A DNA stretch of 64,000 bases from Lepus europaeus (GCF_033115175.1 NC_084831.1:14981138-15045137); one strand, 5' to 3'; counted from the stretch's first letter, positions 1-12,340 are shown. A program made the numbers and translations. Notes: generated by a model not told the origin, from the letters alone.

Positions 1-498
1 ATCAGAGCTCTCCTTCCTACATACCACCCAGCACCTCCAATCAGAGCTGCAGCCACCATGGTGAGTTGCCAAAGAAGCCATTCTCCTTGCCCTGGGCTGG
101 TTCGCTGGCTGCTCCTACTTAACTCCAAGCCATCTTATCTCCCTGGAGCCAGCTGGCTCATTTTCTGCTGCAGGGCGTGGCTCCAGCATCACCTCCTCCA
201 GGCAGCTTTTTCTCACTCCCTGGGCTGCGTTAGACACCCGTCTCTAGGCCCCCTTGGCAGTGGTTGCTAACTGTCAGGTCACTCTCAGTGTTGGGCAATG
301 AAGGTGCAGCCACTGGACTCAGGTTACCAGAGATGAATCTCAGCTTTGCCATGTGCTTGCTGTATGACCTTAGAGAAGTTCTTAACCTCTCCAGGCCTGA
401 GTTTTCTCATCTATAAAGATTCTACCTCCTCGAGTTATCATGTGAAATAAGAACAAAGCACTTAGCATAGTCCATGGCTCATAGTAATTTGAGGATAT

Positions 499-819
499 AT
501 TTTTTTAAAGATTTATTTTATTTATTTTGAAAGGCAGAGTTACAGAGAGGCAGAGAGAGAGAGAGAAAGAAGTCTTCCACCCGTTGGTTCACTCCCCAGA
601 TGGCTGTAGTGGCCGGAGCTGCCCCGATCCGAAGGCAGGAGCCAGGAGTTTCCGGGGCTTCCACACAGTGCAGTTACCCAACGACTTGGGCCATCCTCCA
701 CTGCTTCCCCAGGCCATAGCAGAGAGCTGGATTGGAAGTGGAGCAGCCAGGATTCAAAAGCCCATATGGGATGCCAGCACTGCAGGCGGCTTTACCCGCT
801 ACACCACAGCACCAGCCCC
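499..819 (-). mobile_element. C-SINE type A
   Basis: Full-length antisense copy: T-rich tail, GA-rich stretch and GTTCACTCCCCAGATGG body, ending in the head CACAGCACCAGCCCC. Confidence 0.9.
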
Positions 820-892
820 TTGGGGATGTATTTTAGCTATTGTTATTCATTTACACAAAAATGTTACTTGGTTATTTCTAATATCCTTCACG

Positions 893-1231
893 GGGCAGGC
901 ATTTGGCCTAGCATTAAATTGGTGTTGTGACACAGCAGGTTAAGCCACTACTTGGGACACCCACATCCCATATCTGAGTGCCTGCTTCAAGTCCCAGCTG
1001 CTCTGCACTTTCTGATCCAACTTCCTGCTAATGAGTCTGTGAGACAAGTGCAGGATCTCTGCCACCCAACAAGGGAGACCCAGATGGAGTTCCTGGCTCC
1101 TGGCTCCGACTTGGCCTAGCCCCAACTGCTGTGCACATTTGAAAAGCGAACCAGCAGATGGAATGTCTGTGTGTTTCTCCCTCTCTTGGTGTTAGTCTAC
1201 CTTTCAAATAAATGAATCTTTTTAAAAAAAA
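893..1231 (+). mobile_element. C-SINE, type C-like head
   Basis: The head GGGGCAGGCATTTGGCC is followed by the tRNA-like part, a C-SINE body, and a tail ending CAAATAAATGAATC plus A-run. Confidence 0.8.
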
Positions 1232-1795
1232 TTGGGGATGGCAAGTACTGTTTTTCCCCCACTCCCTGTACTGTAAACATGTTTATGATGAGCCTCAAAC
1301 TTGTTCCAGTCGAGTTGTGCCAGCAAGCCCTTCCAAATGTCCCAGGGCGCAGTGGTGAGGTGGCATGTGACCATGGTGGTTCCTTTCAAAGGTCATACAC
1401 TTTCAGATCTGGGTTCTAACTTTACAGACTAGCTGTACAACCTTAAGCAAGTTTCCTAACTCTTCTGGGCGGTGTGCCAAATAAAGTCTGCCTCTAAGGG
1501 AGGAAAACCAGAACTAAAGGAGATCCTGAACAGGGCCTCAGGCCTGGCCCACCAGGTCCTTCCCCATTCCCTCTGCTGTGCCATTGCAGCCTCTCTGGCT
1601 CGCTGGCACTCTCACTTCTCCTTGGGCCAAGCTGTCCTAACCCTCTGCCATGTTGTGTAATGACTTCCTACTCTCACCTACTCCTGGAGATGACCACAGT
1701 CCTTGCCTGCCGGACACTGCAGTTCCAGATAGTTCTTTACCAGGATGCAAGGGGGAATGAAAAGTATTACCATAGAATAGAAGGCAGTAAATTCC

Positions 1796-2047
1796 AGGGC
1801 AGGTGATTAGCACAGCCGTTAAGACTCAGCTTGGGGCACCTGTATCCCACATAGGAGTACCTAGTTCGAGTCCTGGCTCCTCCACTTCCAATCCAGCTTC
1901 TTTCTACTGCAAACCCTGGGATGCAGCAGATGACAGCTCAAGTCTCTGAGCCCCTGACACCCACGTGAGAGAGTCAGGTTGAGTTCCTACTCCTGGCCCA
2001 GCGCTGGCTATTGGGGTCATTTGGGAGTGAACCAGCAGATAGAAGAT

Positions 2048-2083
<36 letters not shown>

Positions 2084-2105
2084 AAATAAAATGGAAAAAA
2101 AAAAT
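1796..2105 (+). mobile_element. C-SINE type C
   Basis: Head GGGCAGGTGATTAGCACAG, body with GATGACAGCTCAAGT, then a (CT)n stretch and A-rich tail. Confidence 0.82.
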
Positions 2106-2106
2106 T

Positions 2107-2793
2107 TAAAGACACTGTAAGGGAGGTCACCACCTGCAGTGCCAACATCCCATATGGACACCAGTTTGAGTCCCAGCTGCTCCACTTCCAATCTAGCTCT
2201 CTGCTGTGGCCTGGGAAAGCAGTGAAGAATGGCCCGGCCGGCGCTGCGGCTCAATAGGCTAATCCTCTGCCTGCGGCGCTGGCACACCAGGTTCTAGTCC
2301 CGGTTGGGGCGCCAGATTCTGTCCCTGTTGCCCCTCTTCCAGTCCAGCTCTCTGCTGTGGCCTGGGAGTGCAGTGGAGAATGGCCCACGTGCTTGGGCCC
2401 TGCACCCCATGGGAGACCAGGAGAAGCACTGGGCTCCTGGCTACGGATTAGCGCGGTGCGCAGGCCGCAGTGCACTGGCTGCGGCGGCCATTGGAGAGTG
2501 AACCAATGGCAAAAAGGAAGACCTTTCTCTCTCTCTCTCTCTCTCACTATCCGCTCTGCCTATCAAAAAAAAATAAAATTAAAAAATTTTAAAAAAGAAT
2601 GGCCCAAGTCCTTGAGCCCCTGCACCTGCGTGGGCGACTCAAAAGAACCTCCTCCTGGCTTTGGATCAGCCCAGCTCCAGCCATTGTGGCTATTTGGGGC
2701 GTGAACCAATGAAGGAAAGAACTCTCTGCCTCTGCTTCTCTGTACCTCTGCCTTTCAAATAAATAAATAAATAAATTTAATTTTAAAAAAAAG
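2107..2793 (+). mobile_element. C-SINE type A, split by a second SINE
   Basis: The left part (2107-2235) and right part (2595-2793) read as one element once the insert at 2236-2594 is ignored. The tail is (AAAT)n then A-rich. Confidence 0.85.
2236..2594 (+). mobile_element. C-SINE type B, nested
   Basis: Head CGGCCGGCGCTGCGGCTCAA, tail TATCAAAAAAAA. A perfect 11-bp target-site duplication AAGAATGGCCC flanks it (2225-2235 and 2595-2605). Confidence 0.9.
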
Positions 2794-2796
2794 GAC

Positions 2797-3045
2797 GGTG
2801 GGGGCTGGCATTGTGGCACAGTGTGTTAAGCTGCCTCCTGCAACGCAGGCATACTATATGGGCACTCATATAGGAGACCCAGAAGAAGTTTCTGGCTTTT
2901 GGCTTCTAGCTGGTCCACCCCAGTCATCGTAGCCATTTGGGGAGTGAACCAGCAGATGGAAAAATCTCTGACTTTTTCCATCTCTCTTTGTAACTCTGTC
3001 GTTCACCAGCAATAAATAAATAGTTTAAGACAATTTTAAAAGATA
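2797..3045 (+). mobile_element. C-SINE type A, internally deleted
   Basis: The head GGGGCTGGCATTGTGGCACA is present, but the middle third is missing before the AATAAATAAAT tail. Confidence 0.8.
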
Positions 3046-3085
3046 GTAAATTTTGTTATGTGTATTTTACCACAATTTTTAGGTT

Positions 3086-3350
3086 TGTAAAAAATTTATT
3101 AGGCAGGCAGGCAGAACTCCCCATCTGGTACTTCATTCCCTAAATTCCCACAAGAGGTGGGGCTGGAGCCAAGAACCAGGAACTCCATCTAGGCGCCCAT
3201 GTGGGTGGCAGGAACCCAATTGCTTGAGCCATCAGTGCTGCTTCCCAAGGTCTGCATTAGTGGGAAGCTGGAACTGGAAGCCAGATACTACAATAGGGGA
3301 TGAGGGTCTGTCAACTGCCGTCCACCGGGCCAAATGCCCACCCACCCCTA
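3086..3350 (-). mobile_element. C-SINE type C
   Basis: Antisense copy ending in GGGCCAAATGCCCACC, the reverse of the type C head. Confidence 0.8.
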
Positions 3351-3354
3351 ATTT

Positions 3355-3545
3355 TATTTTTAATTGACAGATCATAATTGTACACATTTACGAGGCACAG
3401 TGTGATTACATGTGTACAATGTGGAATGATTAAGTCGAGATAAAGTGTCTATACATGTGTATAATGTGGAATGATTAAGTTGAGATAATTAAAGTGTCTA
3501 TCACTTCATTTACCATTTTATGGTGAGGCAGTTGAAATTGACTCT
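3355..3545. mobile_element. Old L1-like fragment
   Basis: AT-rich sequence with TGTACACATTTACGAGGCAC and a locally repeated TACAATGTGGAATGATTAAG, resembling the 3' part of ancient L1 elements. Strand and subfamily cannot be fixed by eye. Confidence 0.5.
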
Positions 3546-3550
3546 TCATT

Positions 3551-3617
3551 ATTTTTATCCCAGGCACTCTGATATGGACCACAGCCATCTTAACCACTGG
3601 GCCAAATGCCTGCCCCT
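3551..3617 (-). mobile_element. C-SINE type C head fragment
   Basis: Only the head end remains, ending GGGCCAAATGCCTGCCCC. Confidence 0.6.
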
Positions 3618-3639
3618 ACAGTTTTTATAAAGCATTATA

Positions 3640-3707
3640 AAATGTGGCGCCATGTGTTAGACTGCCACTTATGATGCCAGCATGCTTAATGGCACTGGCT
3701 GCTCCAC
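3640..3707 (+). mobile_element. C-SINE head fragment
   Basis: About 65 bases of degenerate SINE head and tRNA-like part, cut off by the antisense SINE that follows. Confidence 0.5.
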
Positions 3708-3708
3708 T

Positions 3709-4018
3709 TTTTTTTTTTTTTTTTAAGATTTAGTTTATTTATTTGGGGAGGTGGTGTCTTCCATCTGCTGGTTCACTCCCTTTCAAATGGCCACAATGGC
3801 TGGAGCTGAGCCAATCTGCCAGGAGCCAGGAGCGTCCTCTGGGTCTCCCACGTGAGTATAGGGGCCTAAGGACTTGGGCCACCTTCCACTTCCACTGTTT
3901 TCCCAGGCGCGTTAGTAGGGAGTTGGACCGAATGAAGAGCAGCCGGGACTTGAAACTGCCCACGTGGGACGCCAGCAACACAGGCCAGGGCTTTAATGCA
4001 CCAGAGTGCCGGCCCCAG
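3709..4018 (-). mobile_element. C-SINE type A
   Basis: Antisense copy from a T-run to the head GAGTGCCGGCCCC; the GA-rich part is largely deleted. Confidence 0.85.
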
Positions 4019-4042
4019 CCTTCCAGAGTTTAAAAAAATATA

Positions 4043-4355
4043 TTAAAAAACTTATTTTATTTGAAAGGCAGAGTTACACAGAGAGAGGCAGAGAGAGACA
4101 CTGATCCATCTGTGGTTCACTCCCCAAAAGGCCACAACAGCCAAGGCTGGGCCAGGCTGAAGCCAAGAGTCAGGAGTTCCATCCAAGTCTCCTACACGGG
4201 CAGCAGGAGCCCAAGAACTCAGGCCATCGTCCACTGGCAGGTGCATCAGCAGGAAGCTGAACTGGAAGTGGGACAGCCAGGACTCCAGTTGGCACTCCGA
4301 TAGGGGATGCTGGTGTCACAGGCAGCTTACCCCGCGATGCCACAATTCTGGCCCC
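4043..4355 (-). mobile_element. C-SINE type A
   Basis: Antisense copy: TTATTTGAAAGGCAGAGTTA at the tail side, ACAATTCTGGCCCCC at the head. Confidence 0.85.
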
Positions 4356-4364
4356 CAGTTTCAT

Positions 4365-4848
4365 TTTTTTTTTAAGAGCTGAATGATATTCCCTGATACA
4401 AGGCACCAAATTGTGTTGACCAATTCGTCCATCAGTGGGCATTTGAGTTATTCTGCCTTCGTCCAGTGTGCACGATGCTCTTTGGGTTCCTGCCTTCAGT
4501 TTTGGGGCGTCTCATAGTAGAATCACTGGATGATATGGTAATTCTCTGTTTAATTTTTTGATGAGCTGCCATGTTTTCTCCCATGCTGGCTGCACCATTT
4601 TACATCTTCTCCACTAGCAGTGCACAGGGATTCTAATTTCTCCACATCCTCCCCAATACTTGCTATTTTCTGCTTGCTTTTTTTTTTTTTTTTTAATTTC
4701 TAATAGTCTTCACAGTAGGTATGAAGTGATGTATTGCTGTGGTTACGATTTGCATTTCCCACATCAGCAGAGATGGCAACCATCTTTTCATGCTCCTTAT
4801 TGACCATTTGTACACCTTCGGAGAAACATTTCTTTCAGTGTTTTACCC
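4365..4848. mobile_element. L1-derived remnant
   Basis: Recognisable from old L1 phrases such as ATCACTGGATGATATGGTAA and GGTTACGATTTGCATTTCCC. An internal T-run (4678-4694) and flanking SINEs interrupt it. No coding capacity. Confidence 0.65.
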
Positions 4849-5180
4849 GTTTTTTTTTTTTTTTAAAGATTATTTATTTGAAAGGCAGATTTACAGAGAG
4901 GCAGAGGCAGAGAGAGAGGTCTTCCATCCGCTGGTTCACTCCCCAGATGGCTGCAACGGCCAGAGCTGTACCCATCCAAAACCAGGAGCCAGGAGCTTCT
5001 TCTGGGTCTCCCACGCGAGTGCAGAGGCCCAAGCACTTGGGCCATCTTCTACTGCTTTCCCAGGCCATAGCAGAGAGCTGGATCGGAAGTGGAGCCGCCT
5101 GGTCTTGAACCAGCGCCCATATGGGATGCCAGCACTGCAGGCGACAACTTTATGTGCTACACCACACAGCACCAGCCCCA
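4849..5180 (-). mobile_element. C-SINE type A
   Basis: Full-length antisense copy with T-run tail and head ACACAGCACCAGCCCC, inserted in the L1 remnant. Confidence 0.9.
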
Positions 5181-5253
5181 TCTACCACTTTTAATGAGCC
5201 AGACTGTGGCTGGACCTTCCTAAAGAAAAGAAAACCAAGCAAATCAACAAGCA

Positions 5254-5577
5254 GAGAGGGGCATTTGGCCCCCCGTTAGGATGTCCACATCTCGTACCTG
5301 CGTGCCTGGGTTGAAGTGCCAGCTCTGCTCCCAATTTCCAACTTCCTGCAAATGCACACCCTGGGGGGCAGCAGGTGATGGCTCAAGTGACTGAGTCCCT
5401 GCCATGTGAAAGACTTGGACCGAGTTCTTCGCTTCTGGCTTTGCCCTGACCCAGTCCTGGCTATTGTGGGCATTTGGGGAACTGAACCAACAGATGAGAG
5501 TTTCTTGTCTCTGTCTCTGTCTTTCTCTCTGTGTGTGCGTGTGTGTCTCGGTGCCTCTCAAAAATAAAATTTTAAAG
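5254..5577 (+). mobile_element. C-SINE type C
   Basis: Head GGGGCATTTGGCC, body GGTGATGGCTCAAGTGACTG, and a tail with (CT)n, (TG)n and AATAAAATTTTAAAG. Confidence 0.85.
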
Positions 5578-6509
5578 TCATCCATCTATTAATTTCTGCT
5601 TCCTAGTGGTGCTGTAAGGATTAAATAAGCCAGCAAGCAGAAACCAACCACGAGTTTTATCAAACAACAGTGAGATGCGTTGGCTCATTTTGCACTGCTG
5701 GTGCCGTCATTGGGGGGGGGGGGTGAACTTAGCGGGAACCTCCTCCCTCCCTCCACTCACCCTGAGTGTTCAGGACCTGGCTGCTGGGCCTAGGGGTGAT
5801 GCTAGGCTATTTTAGCAGGACCCATGCACACCCCGGATGAGCCTGGCCCAGTGAAAGCTCTGTAGCACCTGCCTCGCTGGTCTGCAGCACTCTCTAAGGC
5901 AAGGACCTTCCCGCAACCATGCACACAGCCCATTCTGAATCTGGACACTTCATCCTTCTACCCTGGGTGGCCCAGCCTTCCCCGGGCCCTATTGGAGCCT
6001 GTGACCATTGAAAATACCCTGCCAAGCCTGCTGCCTTGGGAAAATCCTGGGCTCTGAGTTAGCCCATATCAAATGACCAGAAGAGGAAGCTGGATTTCCA
6101 GATGCCCACAGCTGGCGCCAAGCTCCAGGCTGGCTTCCGTGATCTCCGTGGGAGCCGGCCTGCCTGCCTGGCGTGGCCTGGCCCACCAGCACTCCAAACA
6201 CCTGGAGAGAGGCTGAAGCGTTGCTACGCTGTGTTTTCCCACCACCACGAGAATGAAAATAGCAGCAATTCAGAATTAATTCTGCACATGAACATTTTTT
6301 CCATTTCCCAAATTTGGCAATCATCGCTCTTTTTTTTTTTCCCATCTCCCTTGCGCGCCTGTTCTCCTACTTGAATAGAGAAGCTGAAGAAGAGGCCTGG
6401 TGCTCACCTTTTGTGTGGGGAGAGTGGATGCAGCCCAGATCCCTCAGCCAGGCACCTGCAGCCCATCACATCCGCCAGTCTCTGCAGCCTGTCACTTGGC
6501 CACCAACAT

Positions 6510-6650
6510 GCACCATGAAGAGCCACGCCCTTTCCTGCCTCTCCGTCTTGCCATACACCGTGCCTCCACTTGGTGGCCTGGAGGTTCTCTTCATCCTTAA
6601 GCCCAGCTCAGGCATCCTCTGCGGAGCCGGGCTTCCCTGGGTTCAGGTTT
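6510..6650 (+). mobile_element. L2-like fragment
   Basis: Resembles the old L2 3' region (CCTTTCCTGCCTCTCC..., then a TTCATCCTTAAGCCCAGCTC-like stretch). Highly diverged. Confidence 0.4.
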
Positions 6651-7033
6651 GATCTGATTTCCTCGCTCACTCGCTCTCTTCTGCTGCTTTGTGCTGGACC
6701 AGTCTTTTCTGATGATTCTCTTCTACTGTGTTGCTACGGGAGTCTAGAGACTAGAGCCTGCCACACGGCCAGTGAAGAAACATTAGTTTATTTCTCTTTG
6801 CTGTGAGGCTGGATGTGTCCTGGGGACAGTTCCACACCTTGCGTTTTGAACGTAAGGAAGACGGAAACCTCTTGCGTCTCATGCCGTGGAATGGCCCGCG
6901 TTCAGTGGCGGCCAGGAGCACTAGGCTGCCTTTTGCGGCTTCTCAAACCAAAGCGTGGGGAAGGGACCCTGGGCCGTAAGTGGACCCAAGATGCACGCAT
7001 CAGTTGTCACCCGGAGCCAGCAGTCCCTGTCCT

Positions 7034-7377
7034 TTATTTATTTATTTATTTATTTATTTTGACAGGCAGAGTGGACAGCGAGAGAGAGACAGAGAGAAAG
7101 GTCTTCCTTTTTGCCGCTGGTTCACCCTCCAATGGCCGCCGCGGCGGGCGCATCTTGCTGATCCAAAGCCAGGAGCCAGGTGCTTCTCCTGGTCTCCCAT
7201 GAGGGTGCAGGGCCCAAGGACTTGGGCCATCCTCCACTGCCTTCCCGGGCCATAGCAGAGAGCTGGCCTGGAAGAGGGGCAACTGGGATAGAATCCGGTG
7301 CCCCAACCGGGACTAGAACCCGGTGTGCCGGCGCTGCAAGGCGGAGGATTAGCCCGTTAAGCCACGGCGCCGGCCCC
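7034..7377 (-). mobile_element. C-SINE type B
   Basis: Antisense: (TTTA)n then TGACAGGCAGAGTGGACAG, ending TTAAGCCACGGCGCCGGCCC. Close to consensus, so relatively young. Confidence 0.92.
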
Positions 7378-8131
7378 CTGTCCTTTAGACACGTGATTCC
7401 CTTCCCTTCTCCCACTGGGGGATGCTCCTTGCCAGAGGGTAGGCCCCCGGGGACACGCTTGGCTGTGTGCCCCAGCATGGAGGAGGTGCCCACGGGAGTG
7501 CTCCCCTAAATGACTGAGTTGCGGAGGGTAGTCCTGCTCCGGCAGATTTGGAGAATGCCGTGTTCGTGGGGAGGCTAGAGTCCTCTGCCACCCGAGGGTT
7601 TCCAGAGTGGCGTTCCCTGCTCCCAGGAGAACACCTGAGCCCCTCCCCCGGCACCGTGCAGGGAAGAGGGCGCAGGGCTGTGCTCCCGCGGCAGCACAGG
7701 GCTTGGGTTTGGAAAACAACAGACCTTGGCTCCCAGCCCAGCTCTGAGACCTTCGCTGAATCACTGCACCCTCCGGGCTTGGTTTCTCACATCTGCGCCC
7801 AGGGGATGATGGGAGTTCTGACGCTTCAGCAGAGTTGTGGAATGGATAGATCCAGCCCAGTCCCACACAACAAGGAGATGGGCGAGAAACAAGGGCCCCT
7901 TCCCCCTCCCTGGGGCTTTTCCTCCTCCCAGCTCTCTGGGGAGGGCAAACCTCCAGCGAGGCTGGGTTGTAGGACCACCCCGAGCTCTGTGTCGTGGCCA
8001 GCAGAGCACATCGGCTGGGAGCTCAGGCCCTGGAGCCAGGTTCTGGGCTTCAAGTCTCAGCTTACTTGCTGTGTGACATTGGCCAGGACATTTAACCTCT
8101 TTGTACACCATGCGCTCTCTCTCTCTCTCTC

Positions 8132-8456
8132 TCTTTTTTTTTTTTCTTTTAAGAGTTTGTTTATTTGAGAGGCAGAGTTACAGGGAGAGGGAGAGACAGA
8201 GAGAAAGGTCTTCCCATCTGCTGGTTCATTCCCCAAGTGACCACAACAGCAGGAGTTGGGTTAATCTGAAGCCAGGAGCCAAGAGCTTCTTCTGGGTCTC
8301 CCACGCAGGTGCAGGGGGCCCATCTTCTACTTCTTTCCCAGGCTATAAGCAGAGAGCTGAATTGGAAGTGGAACAGCTGGGACTCAAACTGGCGCCCAAA
8401 TGGGATGCCAGGATGACAGGCAGAGACTTAGCCTATTACCCCACGGTGCCGGCCCC
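8132..8456 (-). mobile_element. C-SINE type A
   Basis: Antisense copy preceded by (CT)n and a T-run, ending CCCCACGGTGCCGGCCCC. Confidence 0.9.
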
Positions 8457-8771
8457 ACCTCACACCTTTATCAGCCACGGAGTAATAATAATGGAAGCAT
8501 CCATCTCCCAAGACTTCATGATGGCATACGGCAAGTCCTCATGAAACCAGCACGTGTGCCAGCCCCTGGACTCAGCAGTCCTTGTGTGGAAACTTGGTTC
8601 GGTCATCCTCACAGCCAACCGTGCCTGGATCTGCCACGGTGACCTGGGCTGACCTGGGCTTTGTGACAGTTTGAATCTCCAGACTGCCATTCCCCTCTGC
8701 CCCTCCCCCCACTCTCCCAGGTCTGGGAAGCGAGGGGCATCTGGCTGCAGGAAGTGGTCCAGTGGGCGCCA

Positions 8772-9075
8772 TGTTGTGAATGTGTGCCCCCAAATCTCAC
8801 GTGTGGGAAACTGAGCCCCCAAAGGCAGATGCGAATGGTATTTGGAGGCGGGAACTTAGGAAAAGTATTAGGGTTCGAGGAGGTCGGGCTGCGGGGCCCC
8901 TGGGAGTCATGAGCGGCTTTCTAAGAAGAGGAAGCTGGCAGTCTGCTCTGTCCCACCGTGGGGCACCCTGCACCATGGGAGGATGCAGCATGAGGCCCTC
9001 GACCCCGTGCCGTGCCCTTGGACTTGGCAGCCTCCAGAACTGTGAGACGTGGACTTCTCTTCCTAGAGATGCCCC
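8772..9075 (+). mobile_element. MaLR (MLT1/MST-type) LTR remnant
   Basis: Order and wording match a mammalian MaLR LTR: TGTGCCCCCAAATCTCACGT, then TGGTATTTGGAGGCGGG, then AGCCTCCAGAACTGTGAGA. A solo, diverged, non-coding LTR of an old ERVL-related element. Confidence 0.6.
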
Positions 9076-9109
9076 AGGCTGTGGCATTCAGGGAAGCAAC
9101 AGAAAGCAG

Positions 9110-9405
9110 AGCCGGGCGCTGGTGCTGTGAACCAACCCCGTGAGCTGCCCGCGGCACCAGTTCGAGTCCTGGCTGCTCCACTTCCAATCCAGCTCCCTGC
9201 TAAGGCATCTGGTAAAGCAGTGGAAGATGATCCACGTGCCTGGGCCCCTGCACCCACCTGAGAGACCCAGAAGAAGCTCCTGGCTCCTGGCTTCAGATCA
9301 GCCCAGCTCTGGCCATTAGACCATCTGGGAAGTGAACCAGTGGATGGAAGACCTCTCTCTCTCTCTCTCCCCCAAACTCTGCTTCTCAAATAAATAAATC
9401 TTTAG
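9110..9405 (+). mobile_element. C-SINE type A
   Basis: Head GCCGGGCGCTGGTGCTGTGA, tail CTCAAATAAATAAATC. Confidence 0.87.
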
Positions 9406-10083
9406 GAGAAAAAGGAAAAGAAAGCACACTCGGACAAGGGGCACAGCCCAGGCCCTGGCGTCAGGCCGAGCCTGGGCTTGAATCTCTGCCCCCCCCCCCC
9501 CGGGCTCCTTTTCCTCCATGGTTTCCCACTAACAACAACATGTCTGTCTCCCAGAGCTGACGAGAGGATTCGCGGCGATCACGCAGGCGAAGCCCTGGGG
9601 ATGGGCCTCGGAGAGCAGATTCCTGCCCCGCTCGCTCGCTCTGCCTCCCCCCACCCCTGCTCCGGCACGGCTCACTAAGTTCAAACGCGGCTGCTGCCCT
9701 TTCTGAAGATACCATTCCCCGGTTGCCTTCTGTCATCTCGCCCAAGTCTTCCCTAAACCCTCCAACAGTCCCAGATCAAAGGTTTGAGAAGGCAAAAGGC
9801 CCACGCTGACCTATGCATGCCACCAGGTTTGCAAATGTCCCAGAGGGTTCCGCCCTGCCCGTCACTGCCCCGACAGTCAGTTCCCTTAGGCGGGGTCACT
9901 CAGATCTGACAAGCGATGATCAAAAGAGCCGACCACGGCGCTCAGGGCAGGATTTCTCGCCACACAAAAGTGCATGCAGGGGGTATTCCATAAATGCTCC
10001 TCCAGTCACAGGCATCCCTCATGCCCAGAGACACAAAAAAATGGTTCCCATGACAACGCTGCTGCAAATGTTATATATAAATG

Positions 10084-10104
10084 TGTGTGTGTGCGCGCGC
10101 GCCT
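10084..10104. repeat. (TG)n(CG)n alternating tract
   Basis: TGTGTGTGTGTGCGCGCGCG after a TATATATAAA stretch: a pure purine-pyrimidine alternation with Z-DNA potential. Confidence 0.7.
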
Positions 10105-10448
10105 GAGTGTGTATACAGCCACACAGAGATGCACGGAAATAAACTCTTGGCACAGTCGTCTCCTGTTCCAAACACAAAATAACCTGCAAGGCTTGGCTGC
10201 AGGAGGAGAAGACAAAGGCTTCGGAGCGAGCCAGCTCCCCGTGACAGACAGCTATTTTGATGTGGGTCTGCTTTGTTTCCTGCACCTGGAGTATAGGAGA
10301 CATTCGGGACATAATCAGTCGTTGGAGGAATGAATGGGTGATGGATAAATGGGGAGGAAGAGAAACAGCCTGGTCTGGCTGGAGGGGCTCCCAGTCTGCT
10401 CCCACCCCAGTTCTCGGCTGGACACGCTGAGGCTCAGAAAAGGGAGGC

Positions 10449-10710
10449 GGGGTCAGCGTCGTGGCACGGATGCTGAAGCTGCTGCTGGTTACAAAGCGTC
10501 CACACGGGAGTGCCTGCTGGAGTCCTGGCCGCTCTACTTCCAGTCCAGCTCCCTGCTAATGTGCCTGGAAAGGAGGCAGGAGATGGTCCAAGTACTTGGA
10601 CCCCTGCCACCCATGTGAGAGACCCAGATGGAGCAGCAACAAGGCTCCTGGCTTCAGCCAGGGCCATTGCAGCCATTTGGGGAGTTAACCAGCAGATGAA
10701 AGAGCTCGCG

Positions 10711-10743
<33 letters not shown>

Positions 10744-10825
10744 TCGTGTGTGTGTGTGTGTGTATCTCTGACTCTCCTTCTCTGTCACCCTGCCTTTCAA
10801 ATAAAATACACCTTTTTTTAAAAAA
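10449..10825 (+). mobile_element. C-SINE type A with CT/GT expansion
   Basis: Complete element whose internal CT stretch has grown to (CT)n(GT)n at 10710-10762, before CTTTCAAATAAAATAC. Confidence 0.85.
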
Positions 10826-10827
10826 AA

Positions 10828-10857
10828 ATATTTATTTATTTTACGTGAAAGAGGAGT

Positions 10858-10903
<46 letters not shown>

Positions 10904-11167
10904 CAGAGGCAGAGAGACAGGGAGCTCTTCCATCGCTGGATCACTCCCCAGATGGCTGTGACAGCCGGAGCTGGGCCAGTCTCAAGCCAGGAGCCAGGAG
11001 CTTCTTCCAGGTCTCCCACATGGGGGAGCCAACTTCCACTGCTTTCCCAGGCACAGTAATAGCAGGGAGCTGGATCGGAAGTGGAGCAGCCGGGATTCGA
11101 ACTGGCGCCCGTATGGGATGCCAGTACGGCAGGCGATGGCTTAACCTGCTGCTCCACAGCGCTGGCC
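10828..11167 (-). mobile_element. C-SINE type A with GA expansion
   Basis: Antisense copy directly abutting the previous SINE tail to tail, with (GA)20 at 10861-10901 and head CACAGCGCTGGCCCC. Confidence 0.88.
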
Positions 11168-11810
11168 CCAGAATAAAAAAAAAAATTTTTTTTTTTTAAA
11201 GAAAGAAAAGGGAAAGGATCTAGTGGGATGTCACAAGAAGAATCACTAGCAGATCTCCAGTCCTGAAAATTCATGAACTCAATAAGTGCAAGTTAAATTT
11301 CCATCTGAAAAATAAATGTGTATTGAGCAATTATTGCACGCCAGCAGCCATGCTAAGAACATGCAGGTGCCGTCTCGTTTGGAATCTGCAAGCGTGCCAG
11401 GGCGGCGTCAGAATGCCCACTCGGCAGAGATGGGGCTCTGACCAAGGTCACAGAGCTACTTGGCGTGGGAGTGGGAGGTACACTCAGGTCGCCCCGACAC
11501 CACGTTCTGCACCCCTGCATGCCACGGCCTATCCCGGAATGAGGACCAGGGATGTAGCCGGTTGGATTCCCGCAGACACTGGGGGCTCTTAGGTGCCAGG
11601 ACTGTGCCCAAGCAGGAAGCTGCGGGGGAGGGGACTCAGACCCCCTCTCTCAGGGAGCCAGAGCGGGATTCCTTCAGTTTCCTCACTGCCCTCTTGCAAG
11701 AGGATGAAGGCTGACTGCTCAGTCCCGGCGAGGGCGGGCGGTCCCCGCTGGCTAGCCTCGTCTCAGAACTCAGCGCTGGGAGTGCATTCCCAAGCATCTC
11801 TTTGGTCTTT

Positions 11811-11825
11811 TGCGCCCTCTGGTGG
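11811..11825 (-). promoter_or_regulatory. CTCF-like motif
   Basis: Reads CCACCAGAGGGCGCA on the minus strand, a full match to the CTCF core. It lies outside any recognised repeat. Confidence 0.5.
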
Positions 11826-11999
11826 TCATGTCTTAAAACTGACGCGGGAAAGAGCTCACCTGTCTAAGAGCCAGGTCTGGAGTTGGCCGTGCAGCTCTGG
11901 AAGGAATTTAATACCGGGGGCCCAGGTGGAGGATTCTGCTTCCTGTACTTCCTGCCTGGCCTCCCCGCTTCCACCCCAGCCTTCCTCCAATCCATTCTC

Positions 12000-12300
12000 T
12001 GCACTGCCCCCAGAACAGCTTTTTTGGAACCCGAAGCAGATCATGACACTACTGTGGATCCTCTCCCACTGCACCCCTGGCCTCCTCACGGCCCACCGGG
12101 TGCCTCCCTCCCTCGCTCGCCGTCTCTCCCCAGGTCCTAGCCTCACCGGCCTTGTGTCCGTCTGGGCTTCTCTCTGAGTCAGCCTTTGCACGAGTGTTGC
12201 CTTTGCCTGGCACACCCAGCAAGCTCCCTGGCCACACCTGGCTCCCAGGTCTCCTGAGAGGTCCACTCTGACATCCCCAGCATCCAGAGTGCTCTTTGGA
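12000..12300 (+). mobile_element. L2-like fragment
   Basis: CAGATCATGACACTACTGTG, CCTTTGCACGAGTGTTGCC and CTCCTGAGAGGTCCACTCTG occur in the order seen in old LINE2-type elements. Diverged. Confidence 0.45.
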
Positions 12301-12340
12301 CTTGCAGTGACTTCCAGTGACTGCCATGTTTGTCTGTTTG

